Below, one piece after another: positions 17,601 through 24,050 of a DNA stretch of 39,361 nt. Source of the stretch: UBA7862 sp050872785 (lineage in GTDB: Bacteria > Bacillota > Clostridia > Christensenellales > UBA1242); assembly GCA_050872785.1 (NCBI GenBank), contig JBNMHO010000009.1, positions 1 through 39,361 of the forward strand. The letters run 5' to 3'. Position 1 is the stretch's first letter; every line of letters starts with the position of its first letter. The notes under the pieces were generated by a model, which was given only the letters and a program-made list of their open reading frames with translations, did not search any database and was not told the origin of the DNA. The position numbers and the translations under genes were made by a program.

Positions 17601-18816
17601 CCACAAGGTCATATTCTGCAACAACGTCATCATTCCACAAAACATCATATTGATTGTATGCGTTTTTCTCCACGGTTTTGTTTCCAATTTTAAGAACAAA
17701 ACTTGATGACGAGATATTTTGTGCATAGGACACAAGGCTGCTTGAAATTTTGTTCAAGCCGTCAAACGAGTTGCCGTTTTCTATGTATTCCTTGTTGTCA
17801 TAAAGTTCATATTCAATTCTATCAATTTGCTCGCCATAGGAAATTGTCTTATTAAGCACTTTCACAGCAAGTTTTCTTGGAGTAATTGTATGAGTTCCTT
17901 TTGTGTAAACAAATTTATAGTTCTTTTCGTCTTGCTCGGTGGAATATTTGACTTGTGCTTCAACTGCATAACTTCCGACACCACTTGTAAGTGTTGCTTT
18001 TGTTACAAAAACACATTTGCCAATTTCTCTGTCACTGTCTGCCCCAATGCCAAATAGTGGCGTGCCGTTTTCAAAGTCAACTTCGTCACCGTTTGCAGAG
18101 ACTTTGTCAAAACTTTCATCACCATAAACACTTGTTACATTTGGAACATCTATTAAAGTTGGAATAGCGGCTGGCAAAACATGGACATTCATACTGCAAA
18201 CTAAAGTTTGGGTCGAACGTCTTATACATTCCACAACATATTCACCCGCGTTCACAATTTCAGTTGTTTCAACAACAGTTTTCTTGCCATTTATTGTGGA
18301 AATTTCATAATATTTGCACTCATAATTATCACTCATGTTATTTGGCACAAGTTTTGTGGCACTTTCACTTTCCAAAAGGCTCATGCCCTCGTAGGTCAAA
18401 TCTACATCACTTGAGGAAAAACTTGGCAACTTGGTTTCTGAAACATAAACTTTTATCGCATAATACACAACCTCGCCGTTTGAGTTTTTGTATTGTGCTG
18501 AAACATCTGCCCAGCCCTCGCTTTTTGCCGACAATGCCCCACGAGAAGTTATTGTGGCAACATTGCTTGGTGAACATTTCCAAGTTAGGTCTTCGGCAGT
18601 GTATTTGTCTGGAACGATTTTCACTTCCACTTGATAAGGCTTGTTGCGTTTGAGGACTGTCCATGTGTTTTTGCCCGTTGGCGTAACATCTTGCCCCGAC
18701 AAGGAAAGCGTGATAGAGCTTAAGGCTTCTTCACTGCAAGAGCAAGAAGACAGCATGAATATTGATGCAAACACGAGCGGCAGCACAAATAAAAGACATA
18801 AAAGTTTCTTTTTCAT
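11683..18816 (-). CDS. Giant surface lipoprotein with Ig-like and MBG/YDG-type repeats
   Basis: The protein is 2377 aa. The N-terminus is a lipoprotein signal: MKKKLLC, a hydrophobic core and LSSC at residues 22-25, so C25 would be lipidated and the protein anchored outside the membrane. A BIG2-like Ig domain follows (about 40-130; LTWKCSPSNVATITSRGAL). Many MBG-type modules come next, recognisable from linkers such as INPKDITVTPTSRSKIYGE and ILPREVLVTPTSPVVTYGS, and YDG-type segments (RVYDGTNVTL, LIYDGTTKNC). Such proteins are usually adhesins or cell-envelope scaffold proteins. The start at 18816 is preferred over the ATG at 18828 because GGTGGG lies 4 nt before it and the signal peptide then starts MKKK. 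It has its own promoter (18868-18895) and a shared terminator. The binding partner is unknown. Confidence 0.85.
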   Translation of the reverse strand: MKKKLLCLLFVLPLVFASIFMLSSCSCSEEALSSITLSLSGQDVTPTGKNTWTVLKRNKPYQVEVKIVPDKYTAEDLTWKCSPSNVATITSRGALSAKSEGWADVSAQYKNSNGEVVYYAIKVYVSETKLPSFSSSDVDLTYEGMSLLESESATKLVPNNMSDNYECKYYEISTINGKKTVVETTEIVNAGEYVVECIRRSTQTLVCSMNVHVLPAAIPTLIDVPNVTSVYGDESFDKVSANGDEVDFENGTPLFGIGADSDREIGKCVFVTKATLTSGVGSYAVEAQVKYSTEQDEKNYKFVYTKGTHTITPRKLAVKVLNKTISYGEQIDRIEYELYDNKEYIENGNSFDGLNKISSSLVSYAQNISSSSFVLKIGNKTVEKNAYNQYDVLWNDDVVAEYDLVANFVCSGNVQVENSSPSKLKINPKDITVTPTSRSKIYGEKDKAEYFLGSYSSGIVDENEIVPFVFVSFNTTLNLGEGNMLAPVGTYYYSIDNTKNKNYNFTLSSDAKPTSTGARIVYEVTPVEIVLQFKDVSDVYYIATENVGLDGDGYILEKAESLVVSGELVAQNKDCSQVFTDGKLSLVGDDQMEFRFRLDEVANSDKNSYKKFKLAMREYTFSDANSKKENYRVTLKDSYITTKREKLTVTPNIKPYFETGYAATRVYDGTNVTLDDEFYKSFTLTGNFINGETAQDVLPQDAKLLTLQNDGQYVKVLASGEILVGEMKDCGKYKIMLDGTVTVNAGMEHYELVFDTSRTYFFEITQKQVHITLNSNTTVTIDGVQFPSISKVYGQDDPVFEFKVLEEITGSGSGTLGRTKTGKDSEVVGNYILSSGDVSLGENYSAVLDPCYLVILPREVLVTPTSPVVTYGSDIELNQYSYEISRSVPFDENLTSIPTFAGMFVLQKDGENVTRKTCCKVGTYDIEQGTFDCTSSNYTLTFVSGSTYTVNAKKAVLDILPTSNADKNSTPIQNATLGDSQLKLKQAVGSVTLAATVATFKDGVDNYYIESKDDITLLITLDGEDVTDCYEWTLGRNVAYYFGKSVIEVKVVKKGEDVTTATTTYTGDEVSDLFELVCTNDTYSISSKSNISFYYVDERGQALTSAPVDAGSYSVLPKVDSDHKLVFEYILDGETKTVEFSELPQTSNLFVARLQEEGYLTIKKAEITVATDKVKFENTLTYGATSLPDITLEYLDGVITKYVFSVTEKGVTKEAELKEFDGKHYKVAEGVEEIATLNVGQYTYTLIVQPESANYNPATIYAILSIVAKEVKLTGGSAEIPEDLIYDGTTKNCVITPTFDLENVPYRLSYRYLRLKPEDVDGVDIKLKVYDYANGSVNLENSSLLDASAISSSANEVSYMTVVIDGTTYIVLNGTKAVELASSNVSPQGAGVYLCVATIISDGNNYSITRNGGSCEIAFLYEIKKNGNLTFTFGNNEFFYGTNFNLIDQTRADFPFECSVSPNIGDSLLFVATDGWGGNDILGVGTYQVKVKAITSNFYKDETFEFKVKPCVAEIEFPQINSYAYTGYKIDSFFSNIKIKLYNHRGELSSTTTLAAAVADKDFLSSCPITTSFFMFNDAMGDYSISLAENKQTDIAGNENVVPVLVGKYLLILTVGGENANYYGVSNYEYSISKPAYTGEITVVTKEVTYNPNISPLGLYNIIRYGDESKLSTKNGMFRIDLTESQYTLNIYVNVNGTDIELDPEATDENSWVKYVMTCQNGGVDLKFVVTFDPDLNFAPAEVTRKLAVAKRTVSKDNFSEPSGVTGYYYNGREVYHSLKYRGFASLDKLESHDNPREFVNGSEKVYVSYYDHTKIGTDYAYAVEITDKLGSLIGLVGFMYSDNGVKMDKCPITPSETYRVKYYISINGDNYASADDINPDIPESSWESSFRINKISLSIQIERKTKEYSNKLFSIKDFKLEDKDLDVENIKITVSSKDVSDLKVTMLSSGDVPVFGDSSDIVILVRLLLGSNVISIEKGTPTVLAVGEYTVQVSLINSTSYDITKFFNTVTLFVNGVATEYTAQKIKDNGGENGMFTTCASQLLTVKPVSFQYETLEDMVKANETDRDDKAPEPVAYILQNGRKYFYSKGENKFMLENENGDGYTEANDFVSNNIVKFDKFTTIELSDAYKDTYELEFYKRNPTWGASDDLTAYSSLQALIKSLKDNINDGVTDANCVVKFVAKDSNFDSSNELKFFRLKLCPWELDDNITQDFELTEYNSGIRSAIWNARNDTLLTGDGLDTQTEEGVATNYIVKRVKFYNVEGIRRFESNFYRVNRNNEGDSQSVDAFMLLFKCTTVESIDESTGQKVTTITLSYAGYADDEGSDIGGQFNKEISVIGGNSSNVDYFIVIGTNSVDGNYAYYYDLKITNRNKTS

Positions 18817-18867
18817 TTTTCCCACCATATAAATTTTGCTACAAAAACAAGCCCATAAATTAAAGTT

Positions 18868-18895
18868 ATTATATAATATATTGTTATTCTTTCAA
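18868..18895 (-). promoter_or_regulatory. Promoter of the giant lipoprotein gene
   Basis: On the minus strand, TTGAAA (18890-18895), a 16-nt spacer and TATAAT (18868-18873). The predicted leader is about 45 nt. Confidence 0.65.
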
Positions 18896-18977
18896 AACAA
18901 AAAATTCAATTTTACGCACAATTTCGCAATTTTGTTCCACTTTTCGCCCAAAACAAAGTGTAATGGCAAAAAAGTGT

Positions 18978-19005
18978 TTGAAAAATTTTAATCTCGGTGT
19001 ATAAT
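18978..19005 (+). promoter_or_regulatory. Promoter of dtd
   Basis: TTGAAA (18978-18983), a 16-nt spacer and TATAAT (19000-19005). A second TATAAT (19011-19016) runs directly into the ribosome binding site GGAGG (19017-19021). Confidence 0.6.
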
Positions 19006-19025
19006 AGCCGTATAATGGAGGAAAT

Positions 19026-19484
19026 ATGAGAGCAGTTGTTCAGCGATGTCACGAAGCACAAGTTACAGTCAGCGACAATGTTGTTGGAAAGATTGGAAAC
19101 GGCTTTGTGTGCTTTGTTGGGGTCAAAAAAGGCGACACGGACAAAGACCTTGACTATCTTGTTAGAAAAATTTGCGGGCTTAGAATATTTTGTGACGAAA
19201 ACGACAAAATGAACCTCGCTCCAAAAGACGTAGGGGCAGAACTTTTGGTCATTAGCAACTTCACCTTGTATGCCAACACTTCTCACGGTTTCCGCCCAGA
19301 CTTTTTTGAAAGCATGCCTCCGCAAGAGGCGAAAATTATGATTAACAAATTCGTTTCCCGCTGCGAGGAACAAAATGTTTTTAAGAAAATTAACACAGGA
19401 ATATTTGGAGCAGAGATGCATGTTGACGTCAAAAACAACGGGCCAATAACAATAATTATTGACTCGTCTGACTGCAAAAGATAA
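19026..19484 (+). CDS. dtd: D-aminoacyl-tRNA deacylase
   Basis: This 152-aa protein hydrolyses D-amino acids (and glycine mischarged on tRNA-Ala) from tRNA, using the tRNA itself for catalysis. It starts MRAVVQRC, as is typical. The active-site SQFTLY motif appears as SNFTLYANTSHG (residues 77-88), and the second motif with the Gly-cisPro pair is NNGPIT (137-142). Length and start match the family. A GGAGG sequence 4 nt before the ATG fixes the start. No terminator is visible between it and metG, so the two translation-quality genes may share part of a transcript. Confidence 0.96.
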   Translation: MRAVVQRCHEAQVTVSDNVVGKIGNGFVCFVGVKKGDTDKDLDYLVRKICGLRIFCDENDKMNLAPKDVGAELLVISNFTLYANTSHGFRPDFFESMPPQEAKIMINKFVSRCEEQNVFKKINTGIFGAEMHVDVKNNGPITIIIDSSDCKR

Positions 19485-19526
19485 TTGCCACATTCACCTC
19501 TACAAGCGGAAAGTATAAAATATAAG

Positions 19527-19557
19527 TTATCCACAATTTACACATTTTTGTGGATAA
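19527..19557. promoter_or_regulatory. Inverted pair of consensus DnaA boxes
   Basis: TTATCCACA (19527-19535) faces TGTGGATAA (19549-19557). The arms extend to a 10-bp inverted repeat (19527-19536 and 19548-19557) around an 11-nt AT-rich centre. Each arm is a perfect DnaA box. The right arm overlaps the putative -35 of metG. Confidence 0.55.
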
Positions 19558-19575
19558 GTGGAGTTGCGATATTAT
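19548..19575 (+). promoter_or_regulatory. metG: Putative metG promoter
   Basis: TTGTGG (19548-19553), a 16-nt spacer and TATTAT (19570-19575). The -35 lies inside the right DnaA-box arm. The leader to metG would be about 130 nt and would contain the repeat element at 19594-19650. I see no T-box or S-box signature. Confidence 0.4.
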
Positions 19576-19593
19576 GATAGAGTAGTAACTCAA

Positions 19594-19650
19594 ATTGGAC
19601 TACCCCCTCGTCTTGCTAACGCAATCCACTCCCCCTTACAATGGGGAGCC
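19594..19650 (+). repeat. Dispersed structured repeat, copy 1
   Basis: It starts ATTGGACTACC and ends with a hairpin whose arms are CTCCCC and GGGGAG around a CTTACAAT-like loop. A smaller inner hairpin is TTGC-TAAC-GCAA. A second copy lies at 27461-27513. Elements of this type, with CTCCCC...GGGGAG hairpins, are common in genomes of gut Clostridia. Confidence 0.75.
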
Positions 19651-19713
19651 TTCGCTTTTAATATGTCTAGGGGAAAAGTTAAAAAATAAATAAAATATAG
19701 AATAGGAGAAAAT

Positions 19714-21435
19714 ATGAAAGAAAAAAGACTTATAACCTCAGCACTTACATATGTAAACAACATTCCACACGTGGGACACATTGTTGGTTGCCATTTGCCA
19801 GCAGACATTTTTGCAAGATATTGCAGAAGTTTTGGCTATGACACAACATTTGTTGGTGGGTCGGATATGCACGGCACACCAAGTCTTGTCACCGCTCAAG
19901 AAGTGGGACTTCCAGTTGAGGAACTTACAGAAAAATTACACCAAATTCACAAACAAATTTATGAAAAGTTGGAAATTAGTTATGACATATATTCCAATAC
20001 TCACACAGATATTCACAAAGAAGTCACAACAGATTTCTTCTTGACACTTAACAAAAATGGCTACATTTCGCAAGGCGAAACTGACGTGTATTATTGCGAC
20101 CATTGCAATATGTTTTTGCCAGATAGATATGTTGTTGGCACTTGCCCAAAATGCGGATATGAAGCGGCAAACGGCGACCAATGCGAAAAATGCGACAGTC
20201 TTTTGTCCTCTGGCGAACTTGTAAACGCAAAATGTAAAACTTGTGGCAGACCAGCAACTTTGAAGAGAACAAAACACATTTTTCTTCGCCTTGACAAAGG
20301 GACTGAAATGCTTGACAAATATATTGAAAGCAAGAAAGATGTTTGGCGTCCACATGTTTATGCAGAAGCAAAAAAATGGGTGCAAGAAGGGCTTAAAGAA
20401 AGATGTATTTCTCGTGATAACAAGTGGGGCTTCCCTATTCCACTTGAGGGGTTTGAAAATAAAGTCTTCTATGTTTGGTTTGACGCCCCAATCGGCTACA
20501 TTTCCATAACAAAAGAACTTGACGAGCAAAAATATATTGATTTGTGGTGCAAAAAGGACGCAAAAATATACAATTTTGTGGGCAAAGACAACATTCAATT
20601 CCACACAGTTTTCTTCCCAACAATGCTTCTTGAAAATGGCGAATATAATCTTGCTCACAATGTCGTTGGGCTTAACTTCCTTAATTTTGAGGGGCAAAAA
20701 TTTAGCAAAAGCAAGAAAATTGGCGTGTTCTGCAATTCGCTTATTGACGACTCCAAACAAATTGACATCGACACTTTAAGAGCATATCTAGCAACAATCA
20801 TTCCAGAAAACAGAGATACGGACTTCAAGTGGGAAGATTTTAAGAACAACTGCAATTCTGAACTCGTTGGAAAATTTGGCAACCTATTTAACAGAAGTCT
20901 TAACATGGTAAAAAGTTACTTCGGTGGCACACTTGACTTGCCTCTTCCAAACGAAAATGAACTTAACGATTTGGACAAAGAAGTTTTGCAAGCAATAAAA
21001 GAATATCCACAAAAAATTTCTGACGCCTTTGAACGTGCAGAACTGCGTGAAGCATACAAACTTGTTATGAGTTATGCAACAGTGGGCAACGGCTATGTGG
21101 AAAAATCTGCTCCCTGGGCGCTTATGAAACAAGAAAAGCCTGCCGAAGCACAAAAAGTTTTGCGACTTGCCCTTAATCTTTGTGCAAGCCTTTGCGTTGT
21201 AGCTTCGCCATTTATTCCACAAAAAACAAAAACACTTTGGCAAGACCAACTGGGGCTATCTGGCGACCCAACATCAAATAATTTCTGGGAAAACGCAAGC
21301 AAACTTAATATCCCAACCCCACACACAATCGGCACCCCACAACCAATCTTTGAACGCTTTGACGACATCAAACTTAAGGAACTCCGTGACTTCATGTCCA
21401 CCCCATTTGATATAAAGGAATTCTTTAAAAAGTAA
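19714..21435 (+). CDS. metG: Methionyl-tRNA synthetase
   Basis: This 573-aa class I synthetase charges tRNA-Met and initiator tRNA. The HIGH motif is HVGH (residues 19-22) after ALTYVNNIP, and the KMSKS motif is KFSKS (329-333). The connective insertion carries zinc knuckles with CDHC, CPKC, CEKC and CKTC pairs, the two-zinc form. The anticodon-binding helical domain follows, and the protein ends soon after it, without the C-terminal dimerisation domain found in many longer MetG proteins. AGGAG (19704-19708) lies 5 nt before the ATG. A bidirectional terminator follows. Confidence 0.97.
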   Translation: MKEKRLITSALTYVNNIPHVGHIVGCHLPADIFARYCRSFGYDTTFVGGSDMHGTPSLVTAQEVGLPVEELTEKLHQIHKQIYEKLEISYDIYSNTHTDIHKEVTTDFFLTLNKNGYISQGETDVYYCDHCNMFLPDRYVVGTCPKCGYEAANGDQCEKCDSLLSSGELVNAKCKTCGRPATLKRTKHIFLRLDKGTEMLDKYIESKKDVWRPHVYAEAKKWVQEGLKERCISRDNKWGFPIPLEGFENKVFYVWFDAPIGYISITKELDEQKYIDLWCKKDAKIYNFVGKDNIQFHTVFFPTMLLENGEYNLAHNVVGLNFLNFEGQKFSKSKKIGVFCNSLIDDSKQIDIDTLRAYLATIIPENRDTDFKWEDFKNNCNSELVGKFGNLFNRSLNMVKSYFGGTLDLPLPNENELNDLDKEVLQAIKEYPQKISDAFERAELREAYKLVMSYATVGNGYVEKSAPWALMKQEKPAEAQKVLRLALNLCASLCVVASPFIPQKTKTLWQDQLGLSGDPTSNNFWENASKLNIPTPHTIGTPQPIFERFDDIKLKELRDFMSTPFDIKEFFKK

Positions 21436-21466
21436 ATTCTTTATGTGGATACAAATCACCTTATGT

Positions 21467-21497
21467 AAAAAAGTGTTGCATTTCGCAGCACCTTTTT
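21467..21497. terminator. Bidirectional terminator between metG and the hydrogenase fusion gene
   Basis: Stem GTGTTGC/GCAGCAC (one G-T pair) around ATTTC, flanked by six A on one side and CTTTTT on the other. It can end both convergent transcripts. Confidence 0.8.
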
Positions 21498-21498
21498 A

Positions 21499-23457
21499 TT
21501 ATTCTCTTTCGTGATTTGTGTGGAGAAGTTTGTGGGCTTTAGTTCCGCCAACTTTTCCAAGATAATTTTTGTAAAGGTCAGCGACTTCTGGGTTGTCGAT
21601 AGATTTTCGCAACTTATTTTTTTTGTCGCTGGTTCTAAGTCCCATGGCTCTTTGAGCGACCAGTTCTTCTTTTGCTTCCTTTGAAAGTGAGTTTAGTGGC
21701 ATGCCGCTTCCGTTTACGCAGCCGCCCGAGCAAGCCATAACTTCCACAAAGTCATATTGTTTTTGTCCGCTCGCGATTGCTCGCAAAAGTTCTCCCGCTG
21801 CGACAAGTCCACTGGCAACGGCGATGTTTACATTCTTGCACGCTATTTGGACAACGCCTTCCTTAATTCCATTCTTCCCTTTTTCAAGCAAAAATTCTAG
21901 TCCCGGGATTTCTGTCTTTATATTTTTCCCCTTTGAAAACTTTGCTTCAAGTGTTCTAAGCGCCGACTCCATAACTCCGCCCGCAGTGCCAAAAATCACC
22001 CCCGCTCCGCTGGACACGCCCAGTGGAAGGTCGAATTTTCCGTCATCAAGTTCTGTGAGATTTATGTTTTTGTTTTTCAAAATTTCGCCAAACTCTCGAA
22101 CAGTTAAAACAGCGTCAGTGTAGCATTTTTGCTCGCCCAAATCTGTAACAAACTTGTTTGTGAATCTTTCAAACTTCTTTGCAACACATGGCATAATGGC
22201 AACAAAATATATGTCGTCTGCTCTCAAGTTAAGTTTATCTGCGTAATAAGTTTTTGCAATGGTGGAAGTTATTTCTTGTGGCGATTTACAAGTTGAAATG
22301 TTGTCTTTAAATTGTGGAAACGCTTTTTGAACAAACTTCACCCATGCTGGGCAACAAGATGTGAAAAATGTAGTTTTTCTAACTTTTTCATCATCAGTTG
22401 TCCACTTTTTTTGCATAAATTGTGCAAATTCTTCTGCTTCTTCAACAATGGTCAAGTCTGCACCATAATCAATGTCAAACACATCGTCAAAGCCAAGAAG
22501 TTTTAGTGCGGTGACAATTTTCTTTTCCAAATTCTGCCCGACTTTTGTGCCAAACATTTCCCCAATGGACACTCGCACACTTGGGGCAAAGGCGGCAATC
22601 ATTCGCTTGTTTTTCTTTTCAAGTTCTGCCAAAACTTCTTCCGTTTGGTTAAAATCATTCACTTGAGTTAGTGGTTCTTTCCTAGTCAAATTTTGGGAGT
22701 TTTGTTTACTTTCCTCACTTTGTATATTTGCTTTTTGCTCGTTTTCTGTTTTCTTCACATTTTTATTTTGCATATCTTCTGCCCTTTGCATATTTGGGCT
22801 TTTGTTATATGTTCCATGTAATAAAATGGTGTGCGTGCCGACTTCTTTTGCTGGGTCAATATCATAAAAGTCGCTGTCGCCCACAACCAAAGTTTCAGCG
22901 GCGGTTGCGTTTTCCCTCTCCATAACGGCAAGATAGTCTGCTTTTTTGGAAAGGTCTTTTGGGTCAAAGCGGTTTTGGATAATGTCCGAAAAAACTGTGG
23001 TGTCTATGCCAAGTTTTTCGCAATCGAAGCGTATGACACTTTCGCTTGAGTTTGAAACAATATACAACTTATATTTTTTGGCAAGTTCCCTTAAAAGCTC
23101 ATTGGGAATTGTTTTTGCCCCAGTCCAATCTGGTTCATACAAAAAAGTTGCTGTCAAGTTGCGAAAGTCCTTTGTTGTAAGTGGAATGTCATCAGACGCA
23201 AAAAGTTTGAACGCTTTTTCAAAAAGTCGTCCGTTTGTGCTGTGCAAGCCATATTTTTCCATAAGGCTTTTGACCTTGTTTTTTGGCAAAAAAGAGAGCA
23301 AGTCTTCAATCTTTTTTATAACAAACTCTGCCCATGCCTTGCCCCAGTCGATGTTGTCATAAAGTGTGTTGTCAAAGTCGAAAATAACGACTTTTAGTCC
23401 CGAGATTTGGTCAAAATCTTTTGTGGATAATTTGTCAAACATTACATGTGTATTCAT
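21499..23457 (-). CDS. HAD phosphatase domain fused to an [FeFe]-hydrogenase catalytic domain
   Basis: The protein is 652 aa in two parts. Residues 20-216 are a HAD-superfamily hydrolase: FDFDNTLYD (D27 nucleophile, D29 acid), SNSS (135-138) and GDSDFYDID (193-201). A Q/N/K-rich linker spans about 217-283. Residues 285-652 are a hydrogenase H-domain: APSVRVSIGE, L1 TSCCPAW (C368/C369), L2 MPCVAK (C424), L3 VMACSGGC (C576/C580), then the small-subunit region ending YKNYLGKVGGTKAHKLLHT. All four ligands of the H-cluster cubane and the proton-relay Cys are present. The usual N-terminal ferredoxin-like cluster domains are missing and the HAD domain stands in their place. No maturase genes are nearby. 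The start is chosen because the upstream gene is divergent; it lacks a ribosome binding site, and Met6 (23442) is an alternative. The fusion is continuous with no sign of a frameshift. The function of the HAD part is unknown. Confidence 0.88.
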   Translation of the reverse strand: MNTHVMFDKLSTKDFDQISGLKVVIFDFDNTLYDNIDWGKAWAEFVIKKIEDLLSFLPKNKVKSLMEKYGLHSTNGRLFEKAFKLFASDDIPLTTKDFRNLTATFLYEPDWTGAKTIPNELLRELAKKYKLYIVSNSSESVIRFDCEKLGIDTTVFSDIIQNRFDPKDLSKKADYLAVMERENATAAETLVVGDSDFYDIDPAKEVGTHTILLHGTYNKSPNMQRAEDMQNKNVKKTENEQKANIQSEESKQNSQNLTRKEPLTQVNDFNQTEEVLAELEKKNKRMIAAFAPSVRVSIGEMFGTKVGQNLEKKIVTALKLLGFDDVFDIDYGADLTIVEEAEEFAQFMQKKWTTDDEKVRKTTFFTSCCPAWVKFVQKAFPQFKDNISTCKSPQEITSTIAKTYYADKLNLRADDIYFVAIMPCVAKKFERFTNKFVTDLGEQKCYTDAVLTVREFGEILKNKNINLTELDDGKFDLPLGVSSGAGVIFGTAGGVMESALRTLEAKFSKGKNIKTEIPGLEFLLEKGKNGIKEGVVQIACKNVNIAVASGLVAAGELLRAIASGQKQYDFVEVMACSGGCVNGSGMPLNSLSKEAKEELVAQRAMGLRTSDKKNKLRKSIDNPEVADLYKNYLGKVGGTKAHKLLHTNHERE

Positions 23458-23506
23458 ATAAATATTATACATAATTTTTATGAAAAAAGAAAATACTTTG
23501 AAGCAC

Positions 23507-23535
23507 TTAACAAACTTTGTTTTGTGTGATATAAT
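23507..23535 (+). promoter_or_regulatory. Promoter of the PEBP-family gene
   Basis: TTAACA (23507-23512), a 17-nt spacer and TATAAT (23530-23535). The predicted leader is only about 9 nt, with a weak GGTG before the ATG. On the other strand a TATAAT (23464-23469) lies 6 nt before the hydrogenase fusion start, without a good -35. Confidence 0.65.
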
Positions 23536-23550
23536 ATTATTGGTGAAAAA

Positions 23551-24015
23551 ATGAAAATATCTAGTGACGGAATTGTAAACGGCAAAATTTTGGACAAGTA
23601 TGGCAAACGTGGGAGTGAACAACGTTTTGGCATGCCAACTTTGTCTTTGCCCATTAAAATTGAGGACGCGCCAAAAGGGACGCAGAGTTTTGTAGTTGTC
23701 TTTGACGACCCAGACAGTGTTCCAGTGTGCAACTTTGTGTGGATACATTGGCTGGTTGCCAATTTGCACCGCACAACACTTGAAGAGAACGCAAGCGAAA
23801 CTTGTTTTGACTTTGTGCAAGGAAAAAATAGTTGGCACGACAACAGTTATGGCGGTCCTTGTCCACCAGATAGACCTCACAAATATAGGCTGACTGTTTA
23901 TGCCCTAAAAAGCGACTTAAATCTTCGTGGGGACTTTTCAAAGATACTTTTAGACAGCGAAATGCAAGGGAAAGTTCTTGACAGTGCCACGATTTATGGA
24001 ATTTATGACAACTAA
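23551..24015 (+). CDS. YbhB/YbcL-type PEBP-family protein
   Basis: This 154-aa protein belongs to the bacterial branch of the phosphatidylethanolamine-binding protein (Raf kinase inhibitor) family. Visible signatures are DDPDSVPVCNFVWIHWLV (residues 51-68, the DPD and W-H-W strand) and GGPCPPDRPHKYRLTVYALK, the second ligand-pocket motif. There is no signal peptide, so it is cytoplasmic. The bacterial members have no firmly established ligand or function. It is divergent from the hydrogenase fusion gene and ends at a terminator. Confidence 0.93.
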   Translation: MKISSDGIVNGKILDKYGKRGSEQRFGMPTLSLPIKIEDAPKGTQSFVVVFDDPDSVPVCNFVWIHWLVANLHRTTLEENASETCFDFVQGKNSWHDNSYGGPCPPDRPHKYRLTVYALKSDLNLRGDFSKILLDSEMQGKVLDSATIYGIYDN

Positions 24016-24016
24016 A

Positions 24017-24047
24017 AAGAGATACAAAAATTTGTATCCCTTTTTTT
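24017..24047. terminator. Bidirectional terminator
   Basis: GATACAAA (24021-24028), a two-base centre and TTTGTATC (24031-24038) with a T run to the right and A run to the left. It serves the PEBP gene and the convergent membrane-protein gene. Confidence 0.8.
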
Positions 24048-24050
24048 ATT

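Noticed and set aside
19501..19713. T-box or S-box riboswitch before metG
   Set aside because: No T-box core sequence, no specifier stem and no terminator/antiterminator pair; the only structure is the DnaA-box palindrome and the dispersed repeat.
19936..20760. 274-aa open frame antisense to metG, and other long antisense frames in dtd, murC and the surface-protein genes
   Set aside because: They mirror the codon bias of well-identified genes on the other strand and have no recognisable domains or start signals.
22650..22820. Frameshift or assembly join between the HAD and hydrogenase parts
   Set aside because: The frame is continuous, the linker has normal low-complexity composition for an interdomain linker, and there is no internal start signal or stop remnant.
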